Shown: positions 8,388-18,639, counted from the stretch's first letter. The stretch is DNA of 22,500 nucleotides from Stramonita haemastoma (GCA_030674155.1 CM060342.1:27754269-27776768); one strand, 5' to 3'. Notes: generated by a model from the sequence alone, not told the origin. Program-made: numbers and translations.

Positions 8388-11353
8388 TGGTTTGTGGAAC
8401 TGTTCTGTGGAGCACTACCCCCTCTTCCACCACCAGCTGGCCTGTAACCTGGAAGTAGAGTGTGAAGATGGAAGGGATGAAACTGCTGACTGTCCCTTCA
8501 GCAGTCCTCAGTGTGACGGAATGATTGATTTATGTCACCACTGTTACACTGTGGTCCATCTGGCTGACTTCGTCAGCAGCAGCACAGAGTTAAATAAGAG
8601 AGCCATCCAATATTGTAACTCTATTGGAGGACAGTTGGGCTCTCCAACGTGTGTTTACGATATGGCGAATGCAATTGACAAAACAATAAACATTTCTACT
8701 TATCATAGGTTCAACATTGTGACAGGTATCATCTCCCTTGATCTGTCTCTTCCAAGTCTGTATACAAGGAGCACTGTCACAGAAGACAAGGCAGTTTTCC
8801 ACCATTCTTTTCGTTTGTGTGATCGGCATGTAATGGCAATAAATTCATTCCTTTACATGGATTCTAAGTGTTTGCGTCATACTAGTAGTTTCTACAATAC
8901 TCCACGAACCTACAAGGCATTTTGTGAATTTGAGCTGAACAAGACAGAGGGGAAGGCTCAGCCCCCAACTGCAGTTTCCCTCAACAGTTCAGGATTTCTC
9001 GTTCCAAGAGGACAGCCATCTCTGACACACTGCCCTGATGGTCATGTGACCTACACCCTATTTCTGTGTGGCTCTAACCGTTATCAGATGTGTGGTCAGC
9101 AGTCCACGTCACGTTGTGTTTTTCCTGACCAGGCAGCAGACAGCCACGTGTGTGGTTTCTCAGGCCATCAGGTGCCTGTAGTTCCCACCTGGACATGTGA
9201 GGACCAGGAGACAGAGCTCTCTTTCACTTTGCTGTGTGACTTCATCACTGACTGTCCAGACAAGAGTGACGAAAGCTTCTGTCAGCATCCTCCTTGTATC
9301 AGACAGTTCAGGTGCAGCAGTGGTCAGTGTGTGTCCTTTGATGTGGTTTGTGATTACATGTACCACTGTCGGGACCAGTCCGATGAAAAGGGTTGTTCTT
9401 TTAGTATACTTGTAAAGTTTTATCGGCAACCTATCCCTTTTCCTGCCCTTGTTTCTTTTGATGGCATCAAACGCTTTATCTCCTACCCAATGACCTCCAA
9501 TGAGTCCTGTCCTGACAACCACTATCGCTGTCCTGGGGACTTCAATGACTGTCTGCCTGTCTACACACGCTGTAACTCCATGTATGACTGCATTGACCAC
9601 CAGGATGAAGAGGGCTGTAAAGACATAGTGTGTGTGGGATTTTTTCGATGTAGACTTTCTAAGATATGCATCCATAGCGAACACATCTGTGATGGCTGGC
9701 CTCATTGCCCCATGAATGATGATGAAGTGTTGTGCAGTCTGACATGTCCACACAGCTGTCTGTGTCAAGGTCACACCTTTCTGTGTCCCCAGCCTTTCCC
9801 TGCTGTGTTCTACCTCCAGCTCCGCTACCTGGATGCCACAGGGTCGGGTATGACGCTGGCTGATGTGTCCGGTAACACTTTGCTCATTGGCGCCGTCTTT
9901 TCCAACTGCTCTATAAACATCTTACCAGTTACATTTTCCATGAACTTAAAGATTCTTGATCTCAGCAGTAACGCACTGCAGTATGTCAACGTGACTCTCT
10001 TTTCTTGGGTTACAGAATCTCCAGTCCCTGTCCCTGTCTGACAATCCTCTGACCTCCCTCCACACCGGTCCCCTCTCTGCTGTCCAGCACAGCGCACTGA
10101 CCTCACTGGACCTGTCCCACACCACACTGACCGTGTTGGACACCACAGCGCTGTCACTCTTTCCTCGCCTGCAGACACTGAATCTGACTTCCACTTCCAT
10201 TCACACCATCAGTCCACCAGGATTCCAGCTGACACCGCTGTTGACAGAACTGTACATGGATAACAGCCCTGTGGAGAGGTTTCCACCCCACATCTTTCAA
10301 GCTCTTTCCCATCTGCAATATGTATCAAGTCAGAACTATAAATTTTGTTGCCATAAAATTCTTCCTGATACCTTTGCTACTTCAGTGTGTGTGGCTCCCA
10401 AAGATGAAATTTCTTCGTGTGAAGATTTGCTGCAGTCATGGACATACCGTGGCTTTCTGTGGCTGGTGGCCTGTCTGTCACTGACTGGTAACATCTTCTG
10501 CTGCTGTGCACGTTTGTTTGCTAGAAGTCTGGCATCTTCCAGTGGCTTCAGCGTGTTTGTCACCAACCTCACCATGGCTGACTTTCTGATGGGGATCTAC
10601 ATCACCATCATTGGCGTGGCTGATGAATGGTTCCGTGGTCAATATCTCTACAAGGACGACACATGGAAACACAGCGTGGTCTGTAAGGGGGCTGGTTTTC
10701 TGTCCCTGCTGTCCAGTGAGGTGTCAGCTCTGACCATCTGGTTCATCACACTGGACCGTTTCCTTGTCCTGCACTTTCCTTTCAGCACTGCCAGGTTTGA
10801 CAGAAGGTCAGCAGCACTGGCTTGTCTGCTGACTTGGTTGGCTGGCTGGCTTTTAGCCATGCTGCCCTTGCTTCCAGTGACAGCACATTGGGAGTTCTAC
10901 AGCCAGACAGGGATCTGCATCCCTCTGTCAGTTACCAAACCCCAATTCAAAGGGAGGGTTTATTCACTCAGCATTTTAATCGTTTTGAATTTTGTCATGT
11001 TTTTATTTGTCTCCACCGGGCAAGCTCTGATCTACATAACCATTCAGCAGCAGGCATTAAAAACAGATTCCACCAAAGTGTCTCGGGACATGACTATAGC
11101 ACGACGGCTGATCATCATCGCAGTCACAGACTTCATGTGCTGGTTTCCCATTGGTCTGTGTGGACTGCTGGCGTTTGCTGGAGTACCGGTGCCTGGGGAA
11201 ATCAATGTGCTTCTGGCCATCTTTGTTTTGCCCTTAAACTCTGCCCTCAATCCCTTCATGTACACCTTCAACACACTGGCTGAGAAGAGGAGAAAAGCCA
11301 ATGAAGAGAACCTTTTGCACTGGCTGGAGAAACTGCCACACAACTCTTTGTGA
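8388..11353 (+). CDS. LGR-like class A GPCR with LDLa, C-type-lectin-like and leucine-rich repeat ectodomain (GRL101 type), one frame break
   Basis: This is a plasma-membrane receptor, expected to bind a ligand through its large ectodomain and signal through G proteins. The ligand is unknown. Counting codons from 8353, the domains are LDLa 15-47 (CNLEVECEDGRDETADC), a C-type-lectin-like domain about 61-193 (AIQYCNSIGGQL, YKAFCEFE), LDLa 280-310, 315-348, 386-422 and 427-461, and an LRR N-cap with cysteines 465, 469, 471 and 478. About seven LRRs and a cysteine hinge ending SSCEDLL follow. The membrane part shows LTGNI (TM1), NLTMADF (TM2), LDRF after TM3, FMCWFPIG (TM6, 11138-11149) and NPFMY (TM7, 11249-11263), then TGA at 11351. 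Frame 1 fails at 10039, and from about 10016 frame 2 continues the same LRR. LRR spacing stays at 24 residues if one base is removed, so this is a single-base change and not an intron. The mature start is unresolved. Confidence 0.9.
10012..10016 (+). other. Single-base frame break inside an LRR
   Basis: Frame 1 codes LKILDLSSNALQYVNVTLF and then SWVT. Frame 2 resumes with LQSLSLSDNPLTSL. With one base too many in GGGTTACAGAATCTC, the distance between the two LRR starts is the canonical 24 residues. Treating TTACAG as a splice acceptor would need a 25-base or out-of-phase intron and would delete part of the repeat. It may be a sequencing error, a null allele or an early pseudogene. Confidence 0.75.
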
Positions 11354-11512
11354 CCAGGCCATGTCATTGTGACTTGTTATTTGTTTTTTGCTTTGCTAGT
11401 ACTGTTTCATATATGGGAGTATCACTACTGCTGCTATTGCCATCACTATTACTCCACACCACTACTTCTGCTGCTACTTGTCCTCCTTCTCCTACAGATA
11501 CTATCTCCAGTA

Positions 11513-11670
<158 letters not shown>

Positions 11671-11694
11671 CTTCCACTACTGCTGCTGATCAGT

Positions 11695-11766
11695 GGTCTA
11701 GTTGGTACAGGTGGTCTAGTTGGTACAGGTGGTCTAGTTGGTACAGGTGGTCTAGTTGGTAAAGTG
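11695..11766 (+). repeat. Four tandem 18-bp units built on a Pol III A box
   Basis: The unit GGTCTAGTTGGTACAGGT starts at 11695, 11713, 11731 and 11749, and the last unit diverges as GGTAAAGTGCCTGCC. Each unit with its preceding T contains TGGTCTAGTTGG, which fits the A-box pattern TRGYNNARNNG. The fourth unit is the normal A-box region of the SINE B copy that follows, so the array is an expansion of that SINE's own promoter segment. Confidence 0.92.
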
Positions 11767-12150
11767 CCTGCCTAGAAAGCAAAAAGTCCAGGTCGGAGTG
11801 TGCGGTGGTTTGAATGCCGTTTGGGTTCAAAACTTTTCCTCCATCCATTAGACCATGAATGGTGGTCTGGTCGCTATTCTTTCGGATGAGACGATAACCC
11901 GAGGTCCCGTGTGTTACACATCATTATTTAGCGCACTTAAAAGAACCCAAGGCAACAAGGGGGTTGTCCCTGGCAAAATTCTGTAGAAAAAAGCCACTCT
12001 GATAGGGAAACAAATACAATTGCAGACAGAAAAAAGAAAGAAAAATGGGTAGGCGCTGCACTTGTGGCGACGCGCTCTCCCTCGGAGAGCAGCCCGAATT
12101 TCATGCAGAAAGATCTGTTATGATATAAAGTGGTATAAATAATAATAATA
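11749..12150 (+). mobile_element. tRNA-derived SINE family B, full length
   Basis: The head has an A box (TGGTCTAGTTGG) and a B-box-like GGTTTGAATGCC. The body contains CATTAGACCATGAATGGTGG, CGGATGAGACGATAACC, AAAAGAACCCAAGGCAACAA, TTGTCCCTGGCAAAATTCTG, GATAGGGAAACAAATACA and GAGAGCAGCCCGAATTTCAT. The 3' end AAAGTGGTATAAATAATAAT is followed by an A run. Two further long + copies lie at 20050 and 21594. Confidence 0.92.
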
Positions 12151-12159
12151 AAAAAAAAA

Positions 12160-12437
12160 ATCAGTGCCGACTCCACTCCCCCCAGAATGTCTTTCGGATG
12201 AGACTTAAAACCGAGGCCATGTGTACAAACTACGTAGAGCATCTTACGCACACGGCAAAACCCGTTCCGCTTTTCGTAAGAGTAGGTCATTGTGTGTCGG
12301 TGGGAGCTGATGACAAAATTGACAAAACTGCATACACATGGGGATTGGATGCAGAAAAACACATGAGTGCTTATTCCATTATTATCCTCGAAATAAAAGA
12401 ACAAATAAATAAATATATAAATAAATTAATAAACATA
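12160..12437 (+). mobile_element. SINE family A, head lost
   Basis: Begins in the body (TCAGTGCCGACTCCACTCC) just after the A-rich end of the SINE B copy. It continues through CGGATGAGACTTAAAACCGA, CGTAAGAGTAGGTCATTGTG and GGGGATTGGATGCAGAAAAA to the 3' end TTATCCTCGAAATAAAAGAA with an AAAT tail. It probably inserted into, or next to, the SINE B tail. Confidence 0.9.
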
Positions 12438-12439
12438 CA

Positions 12440-12905
12440 CCTGACAGTGTTTTTTATCGTTACCCAATGACAAAGACAGCCAATGCCATGCTCTCTGTCT
12501 CTCTCCTATTTTGCCTGGTGATCTTTAAGATAAAATTGTACTGACCAGATTTTCATGTAGAGTTTTTGCGTCACTTCTGGGTTTTGTACATGACGTAAGT
12601 TTCAAAACTAAACAAAAATGCATGTATCAAGGGCTTGCATGACGGGCTTAAAAACTTGGACAGCAAAATTTTTCTTTTTATTGTTCATTGTTTTCTCTCT
12701 GCTAAAAAAAAAAAAATTTAGGATCACCAGATGGAACACTATCTCTCTTTGTTGTATCTGTTAATCCATGATATGGAATTTGTGCCTCGATGATTATTTG
12801 GGTCGTGGTAAATTGGTTTCTCCTCCTTCTTTGTTAAGTATTAGTTTTGTGCCCAACTCCCTTCCCACAGTCCCTTTGTGAATAGGCTTTAAAATTTACC
12901 ATGAT
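12440..12905. other. Intergenic, nothing recognised
   Basis: Short frames only. One TGACGTAA (about 12590) matches a CRE-like octamer by eye, but with no gene nearby it carries no weight. Confidence 0.5.
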
Positions 12906-12908
12906 AAG

Positions 12909-12929
12909 ACACACACACACACACACACA

Positions 12930-12969
<40 letters not shown>
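12909..12969. repeat. (AC)n(TC)n compound microsatellite
   Basis: About twelve AC units are followed directly by about eighteen TC units. Confidence 0.95.
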
Positions 12970-12970
<1 letters not shown>

Positions 12971-13051
12971 CTCTGCTCATGAAAAACTGGTTGTACAATG
13001 GAAAAATCATGCCTGTGATTAATGTATAGATATTCAGGAATCCATTTTTCG

Positions 13052-13056
<5 letters not shown>

Positions 13057-13131
<75 letters not shown>

Positions 13132-13147
13132 CTCTCTCTCTCTCTCT
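13057..13147. repeat. (CT)n microsatellite
   Basis: Nearly pure CT with one CCCC interruption near 13130. It is followed at once by a SINE A fragment. Confidence 0.95.
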
Positions 13148-13252
13148 GTGGGAACAGATGACATTTATAAAACTGGATACACACGAGGACTGGATGTAAA
13201 AAAGCACAAGAGTGCTTATTCCATTATCCTCGATATTAAAGAACAAATAAAA
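13148..13252 (+). mobile_element. SINE family A 3' third between two microsatellites
   Basis: GTGGGAACAGATGACATTTA, then GAGGACTGGATGTAAAAAAG, CACAAGAGTGCTTATTCCAT and CCTCGATATTAAAGAACAAA. The left edge abuts CT repeats, and the right edge passes from AAATAAAA into CTGTCTCTGTCTG. Confidence 0.9.
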
Positions 13253-13558
<306 letters not shown>

Positions 13559-13679
13559 TCTCTCTAGCAAGCTTACAGTTTGATTCACATTCGTGTTAGA
13601 CACCACATTCTGTATCAGTCCAAATGCAACAATTCAAGACTTTCATACTTATAGATACAAAGCTTTAACACACTCATCT

Positions 13680-13970
13680 TTAAATGATATTTTTACATAA
13701 CAATTTCTTCCTTCTATTTATAGAATGAAAAAAAAAATCTAGATAGATAATAACTACTGCGTTCTCTATTTGGTGTTATAAGTAAAACTGAGAATGGTAT
13801 AGTGATACATTCAGTTAAAAACTTATCCCTTAGATCTGAGTATGTTGAAAATTTTAAAAAAATTATGGGCTACATTTTGAAATTTTGTTTTACAAACTGG
13901 ACAGAACTTTTCTTGATCACTAACACTATATCTACGAACCCTATTCTTAAGTGGTAAAAATTTAATCTGA
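13680..13970 (-). mobile_element. C-terminal relic of a second, different LINE
   Basis: The - strand reads LPLKNRVRRYSVSDQEKFCP, then VCKTKFQNVAHNF. In another frame it reads YSDLRDKFLTECITIPFSVL. This fits the CxxC...H...C tail found after the RT in some LINE and unclassified RT proteins (pattern CPxC, ENExHxLxxC, YxxLR). The last cysteine is not seen here, and at least one frameshift separates the parts. It directly follows the broken end of the RTE-like LINE on the same strand. Confidence 0.5.
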
Positions 13971-13971
13971 C

Positions 13972-15138
13972 TGTCCATTCCCTGATGTTGTCCTCCCATC
14001 TCTTCCTTGGTCTGCCTCTTTCTTCCTCCTTGGACAGTGCCTTGCAGGATTGTTTTTGCAAGTCCTTTTGATCCTGTGATATGCCTGTACCATTTAAGTT
14101 TACTCTTCTTTATGATTGATAGAAGATTTTCGTAGGGACCAATGGTTTGATTGATTCTGTTACGTACGTCTTCGTTGCTTATGTGGTCTCTGTAGGAAAT
14201 GCCAAGCAGTCTCCAGAAGCATCTCATCTCTATCGCCTGTACTCTTCTCTCCATATCGGGAGTCAGGGTCTACAATTCAAAGGTATACAGGAATATGGAT
14301 ATGACAAGGGAGCGCATTAGTCTGATCTTGGGTTGAGTGAAATATTATTTTTATCTTTCCAGATGGTGTTAAGTTTTGACAGTGCTGTTATTGTCTGTGC
14401 AATCCTGCATACTATCTCTGGCTTGAACCCTTTGTCTAATACAACGGCTCCCAAGTACTTGAAGCTTTGAACCGTTTCCAGCTTCTGGCCATTGACCCTG
14501 ATGTCAGTGCTGATGCCCTTGGCATTATTGGACATCAATTTAGTCTTTTCTGTGGTGATATCCATACCATATGTTTTAGAGGCCTTTGTCAGGTGTTCTG
14601 TTAGGCTGGCAAGCTCTTGCTCTGATCCTGCTCTGCCACCAATACTAACTGATCCTTTATAGTGTTACAGTGCATCAGCCATGATTCTCTCAAGGAAAAT
14701 GTTGAAAAGAGTGGGTGAGAGTAGACAGCCCAGCCTTACTCCAACTGTTGTTCGAAACCACTCTCCAATGTTGCTGCTGTAGTACACTGCATTGGTGGCC
14801 TTGTTGTACAACTCTTTGATGACTCTGATCATGTTTGTATTGATGCTGTACAAATTCCTGGTTGCCCACAAAGCTGCAAGCCACACCCTGTCAAATGCCT
14901 TTTTAAAATCAATAAATACAAGGTAGGGATCTTGTTGGTGTTGCACGTACGGCTCAAAGTTTATTCTGAGGTTGAATATCTGTTCAATTGTACTATGCCC
15001 TGCTCTTAAACCTGCTTGTTCCTCAGCAATGATGTTCTCTGCTTGTGGCTTCAGTCTGTTCAGTATAATCTTCAACATGACCTTGCTTGGGTGGCATATG
15101 AGGCTGATTGCACAGTAATTCTGGAACTGCTGCAGAAC
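13972..15138 (-). mobile_element. RTE-like LINE pseudogene, reverse transcriptase without its FADD motif
   Basis: On the - strand the RT reads NYCAISLICHPSKVMLKIIL, AEEQAGLRAGHSTIEQIFNL, FIDFKKAFDRVW and GVRLGCLLSPTLFNIFLERI. After a stop at about 14665 it continues with SVSIGGR and then SEQELASLTEHL, TTEKTKLMSNNAKG and FKYLGAVV. The segment between GGR and SEQEL, which holds FADD in the sister copy at 4393-4420, is missing, so the catalytic aspartates are gone. A frameshift near 14330 leads to ERRVQAIEMRCFWRLLGISY and KSKLKWYRHITGSKGLAKTI, and another near 14015 to RGRPRKRWEDNIREWT. It ends at EWT without the natural terminus. The 5' side breaks at QNY, where a minisatellite starts. Confidence 0.92.
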
Positions 15139-15565
15139 TCTGCCATTTCTGCCATGTTGGATTACTGCTGATAACTCTGCCATTTCTGCCATATTGGGTT
15201 ACCGCTGATAACTCTGCCATTTCTGCCATGTTGGGTTACTGCTCATAACTCTGCCATTTCTGCCATATTGGGTTACCGCTGATAACTCTGCCATTTCTGC
15301 CATGTTGGGTTACTGCTCATAACTCTGCCATTTCTGCCATGTTGAGTTACCGCTGATAACTATGCCATGTTGGGTTACTTATGAAAACTCTGCCATTTCT
15401 GCCATGTTGGGTTACTGCTGATTACTCTGCCATTTCTGCCATGTTGAGTTACTAGTGATAACTCTGCCATTTCTGCCATGTTGGGTTACTGCTGATAACT
15501 CTGCCATTTCTGCCATGCAGGGTTACAGCTGATAACACTGCCATTTCTGCCATGTTGGGTTACAC
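15139..15565. repeat. 37-bp minisatellite, twelve units
   Basis: Units start at 15139, 15176, 15213, 15250, 15287, 15324, 15361 (a 28-bp unit), 15389, 15426, 15463, 15500 and 15537. Each contains CTCTGCCATTTCTGCCAT, then GTTGGGTTACTGCTGATAA or close variants. Units 2, 4 and 6 differ from their neighbours in an alternating way (ATATTGGG/ACCGCTG against ATGTTGGG/ACTGCTC), suggesting part of the array grew as two-unit steps. The right end passes into a CA array. Confidence 0.96.
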
Positions 15566-15601
15566 ACACATACACACGTGTTCACACACACACACACACA
15601 C

Positions 15602-15667
<66 letters not shown>

Positions 15668-15800
15668 ACACACGCAGCCACACACAAACAGAGGCACACA
15701 TGCACACACGCACCCACACTCACACACACCCATGCACGCACGCACTCACGCACGCACGCACGCACACACGCACGCACGCAGGCATCCCCCCCCACACACA
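15566..15800. repeat. (CA)n microsatellite with CGCA variants
   Basis: CA repeat with ACGC-type units in its right part. It ends in a C run near 15786-15793. Confidence 0.95.
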
Positions 15801-16060
15801 GAGGTACATACACGTGCACACATGTGCACCCACTAGGATTCAGACCTTTTAAAAAATGTTTAAAAGGATGAAAAGAACAAACCATAAAATTTGAAAACAA
15901 ATCATATCAGGTTACAACATCACCCATTCTTTCACGTTCATACTTTATAAAAGAAAAAGCCAAATAACAACATAAAAATAACAACAAACAAGCAAACAAA
16001 ACGAAACACACAAAAATATTAGACATTCATTGCTGTTAGCATTGGCAATGCTGTTCTATC
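15800..16060. other. A-rich spacer, nothing recognised
   Basis: No frames or repeat families were recognised. The sequence between the CA and GT arrays is A-rich. Confidence 0.5.
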
Positions 16061-16062
16061 AG

Positions 16063-16111
16063 TGTGTGGTGGTGGTGGTGGTGGTGGGTGTGGTGGGTGG
16101 TGTGTGTGTGT

Positions 16112-16154
<43 letters not shown>

Positions 16155-16425
16155 TGGTGTGTGAGTGTGTGTGTGTGTGTGCGTGGTGTGTGTGTCTGTG
16201 TGTCTGTGTGTCTGTGTCTGTGTGTATACATGTGTGTGTGTGCATGTGTGTGTGTGTGCCTGTATGCATGGGCGCGTGGCGCGGTGTGTGTGATCTTCAG
16301 TTTAAGTCTATTAACATTAAGTGTGTGTGTGGTGTGTGTGTGTGTGTGTGTCTTGTGTGTGTGTGTGTGTGTGTATGTGTGTGTGTGTGTGTGGTTTGTG
16401 TGTGTGTGGCGCGCGTGTGTGTTAT
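16063..16425. repeat. (GT)n complex with GGT, GTCT and GCGTG interruptions
   Basis: GGT units are followed by GT runs broken several times. A 50-base non-repetitive island at about 16288-16320 precedes further GT. The translated frames are artefacts. Confidence 0.95.
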
Positions 16426-16429
16426 CTGA

Positions 16430-16940
16430 TGGAAAAGTTGGGTCACGGGAGCTTAAACCAAATCTCTCACTGAAGCCAGTGAAGAAAGATGAAAACACAG
16501 GGGGAGTTAAGTAATGTGTTGTTGAACACAGCAGACAACAAAGGAAGACATCGGTAGTGAGGAGGAGTGGAGTGAGGGATTAGGGGGGAGGGGGTGGGGG
16601 ATTTGTGTTTCACAGAACTATACACAGAACAGTGTCTTGAGGAAAAACAACCTTTTGGTTTTTGTACTTTTATGTTGTTGCGTGTTTGTTTTTTGCTTGT
16701 TTATTTGTTTTTGTTTTTTGTGTTTTTTATGGGTGGGGGTCTGGAGGCTTAATTTTGATTTGTTTTACTCTGTATTTAAGTTGTTAAAAAGGAAAATGGA
16801 AAGGGATGGAGGGGAGGGGGAGAGTAGTATTTTTTTAAGAGTTGGGATCCATCTTTTTCTCATTAGACCAAACACTGAGATGTCGCCATCTTGAAATTTT
16901 GTAGTCTATGAACTTCTGAAATCTCGTCCCGAAAACGACA
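16430..16940. other. Unassigned, G- and T-rich
   Basis: Nothing recognised. The 85-codon frame from 16637 is Phe/Leu/Cys-rich because of GTTT and TTTTG runs and has no domain. Confidence 0.5.
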
Positions 16941-16944
16941 ACTT

Positions 16945-17610
16945 TTGTGTTGTATATGTATTGTATGTGTGTTGTATGTGTGTTGTATGTGTATTGTATT
17001 GTGTTGTGTAATACTGCATTGTACTTGTTGTTGTGTTGTGTTGTGTCATATTGTATTGTAATGTGTCGTGTCACATGCATGCACCCGTGCTTTGCCTGTA
17101 TACTTTATTTTTGGATTTATTCTGTTTTGTTGTTTTCTTTTTGTTGGTTTGTATGTTACTTTCTCTCTTTCTATCTATGCTTAATTCCTTTATTCTTTTA
17201 ATGCTTAATTCTATGTGCATATGTGGATGGAAATATTTTCTGGTATCGGACATTGTTGCCTGTGTCTGTGATATTGATTTATGCTACCTTAGTTTTACTT
17301 GTTGATTGTTTTTAGCTATGCTTGCTTGTAACCCACATGAATTACTCATATTTTTGACATAGTAAAGAGTTCGTATTCGTGTATCGCATTGTTTGTATTG
17401 TACTGTAGTGTTTGTTTTGCATTGTAAAGTGTTGTGCTACATTGAAGTGCTTGTATTGTATCTACTGTTTGTATTGTATCATATTTATGCTTTTTGTTTG
17501 TATTGTAATGTGTGGTATTATAATGTATTGCTTTGAATTGTATTCTGTTATTGTATTACAATATACTTTTTTGTGATACATTGTATTGATGGTCTTGTGT
17601 TGTAATACTA
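16945..17610. repeat. Degenerate TTGTA/TTGTG-rich low-complexity region
   Basis: TTGTATTGTA-like words recur throughout, densest at 16945-17070 and 17370-17600, without a stable period. It is probably the decayed remains of a simple tandem. Confidence 0.75.
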
Positions 17611-17614
17611 TTTT

Positions 17615-17925
17615 CAATCACAGTGGATTTCCCAACGTGAAATTGGGACTGCTCTCCCCGGAAGAACAAGAACAGTGCCATGCAACCCACGTTTTACATT
17701 TAAAAAATTCCTTTCTGCATGTGTATTGAGTTTTCTGCAGGGTGCCTTTTTAATTTAATTTAATTTAATTTTAACAAATTGTTTGCAGGGACAACTCTGT
17801 TCTTGTCATAGGTTCTTTTACGCTCACAAAAAGTATGTTGAACACGGGGCTTCAGTTTAACGTCGCATACAAAAGACTGGCACCCAGACCACTGCATAAG
17901 GTCAAGAGTAGAGGGAAGGGCGCTA
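17615..17925 (-). mobile_element. SINE family B, diverged copy
   Basis: The reverse complement shares TAAAAGAACCTATGACAAG, AGAGTTGTCCCTGC and the 3' parts CGGGGAGAGCAGTCCCAATT and TCACGTTGGGAAATCCACTG in family B order. Extra AT-rich sequence lies in the middle, and the head is not clear. Confidence 0.6.
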
Positions 17926-17954
17926 CCTCTGTAGCACAGATTTGGCGATCAGTA

Positions 17955-18285
17955 TCTTCAAGGGTATCTCATACAGATATGATATCGCTAACAAGGAAGT
18001 GAAAACCAGAATTTAAAACGCCAAAAGAGCTCCCAACCTTACTGAAAAAACACACAAAACTGAAGTGGTATAGGCACGTCACACGAACATCTAGACTTGC
18101 CAGACAGTCTTACAGGGAACAGTACAAGGAGGGAAACGAAGAGGCAGACAGAGAAAACGATGGGAAGACAACATCAGAGAGGGGACTGGCCTTTGTTGGA
18201 AGCGGGGAGTAGAGGAAGCTGGTTGCAAAAGCTTCATTGGTGCCCCCACGGTTCATGGGACTATGAGATAGGTGAAGGATAAAGT
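17955..18285 (+). mobile_element. RTE-like LINE 3' end, decayed
   Basis: Pieces in changing frames read LKWYRHVTRTSRLARQ, then RGRQRKRWEDNIREGTGL, then RKLVAKASLVPPR. They match the order of the tails at 1-273 and 19846-19950. Several indels and a shortened segment after EGTGL show decay. The GACTATGAGATAGGTGAAGG end resembles the usual GATA-type tail. Confidence 0.8.
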
Positions 18286-18479
18286 GAAGATCTTCAAGGG
18301 ACACAACAGCGCGTCATATCCCCGAAGTGGGAATATGGCTACCTCAATGGTGGGACAAACGCAAAATCGTCATTGATGAACCTCGGAGCTCTGGCCAAGG
18401 AAAGAATTTTAAAAAATGGCCTGCTTTTCAGCAAAGAAGGAATGCGTTTTCAACGTGTTTTTTGTATGGACTTTGTTCT

Positions 18480-18632
18480 TTTTCTTCTTGTCTTCTTTTA
18501 ACTCGAGGATACTGGAATAAGCTCTTGTGTTTTGTTGTTGTTGTTTTTTTTTATTTTTATATCCACTCCTTATGAGCATGTGGTTTTGTACAATGTTGTC
18601 ATCCATTCCCACTGGCACAAATGGCCAATGGG
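18480..18632 (-). mobile_element. SINE family A 3' part
   Basis: The reverse complement carries GCCAGTGGGAATGGATGACA, then ATAAGGAGTGGATATAAAAA and TTCCAGTATCCTCGAGTTAA, with a GTT/T-rich expansion inside. Its 5' side is replaced by the start of SINE C. Confidence 0.75.
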
Positions 18633-18639
18633 AGGGGGG

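Noticed and set aside
9160..9774. 204-codon frame antisense to the receptor
   Set aside because: A shadow of the coding strand without its own motifs.
9981..10015. Tiny intron GTATGT...TTACAG to explain the frame change
   Set aside because: It is only 35 bases long, out of phase with the downstream frame, and would remove half an LRR.
12585..12600. TGACGTAA as a CRE regulatory site
   Set aside because: A single octamer with no gene or promoter nearby is expected by chance.
15139..15565. CRISPR-like array
   Set aside because: The 37-bp units are head to tail with no unique spacers, so it is a minisatellite in a eukaryotic genome.
16637..17305. Hydrophobic frames that look like membrane proteins
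   Set aside because: They arise from T-rich and TTGTA-rich sequence. No conserved motif is present.
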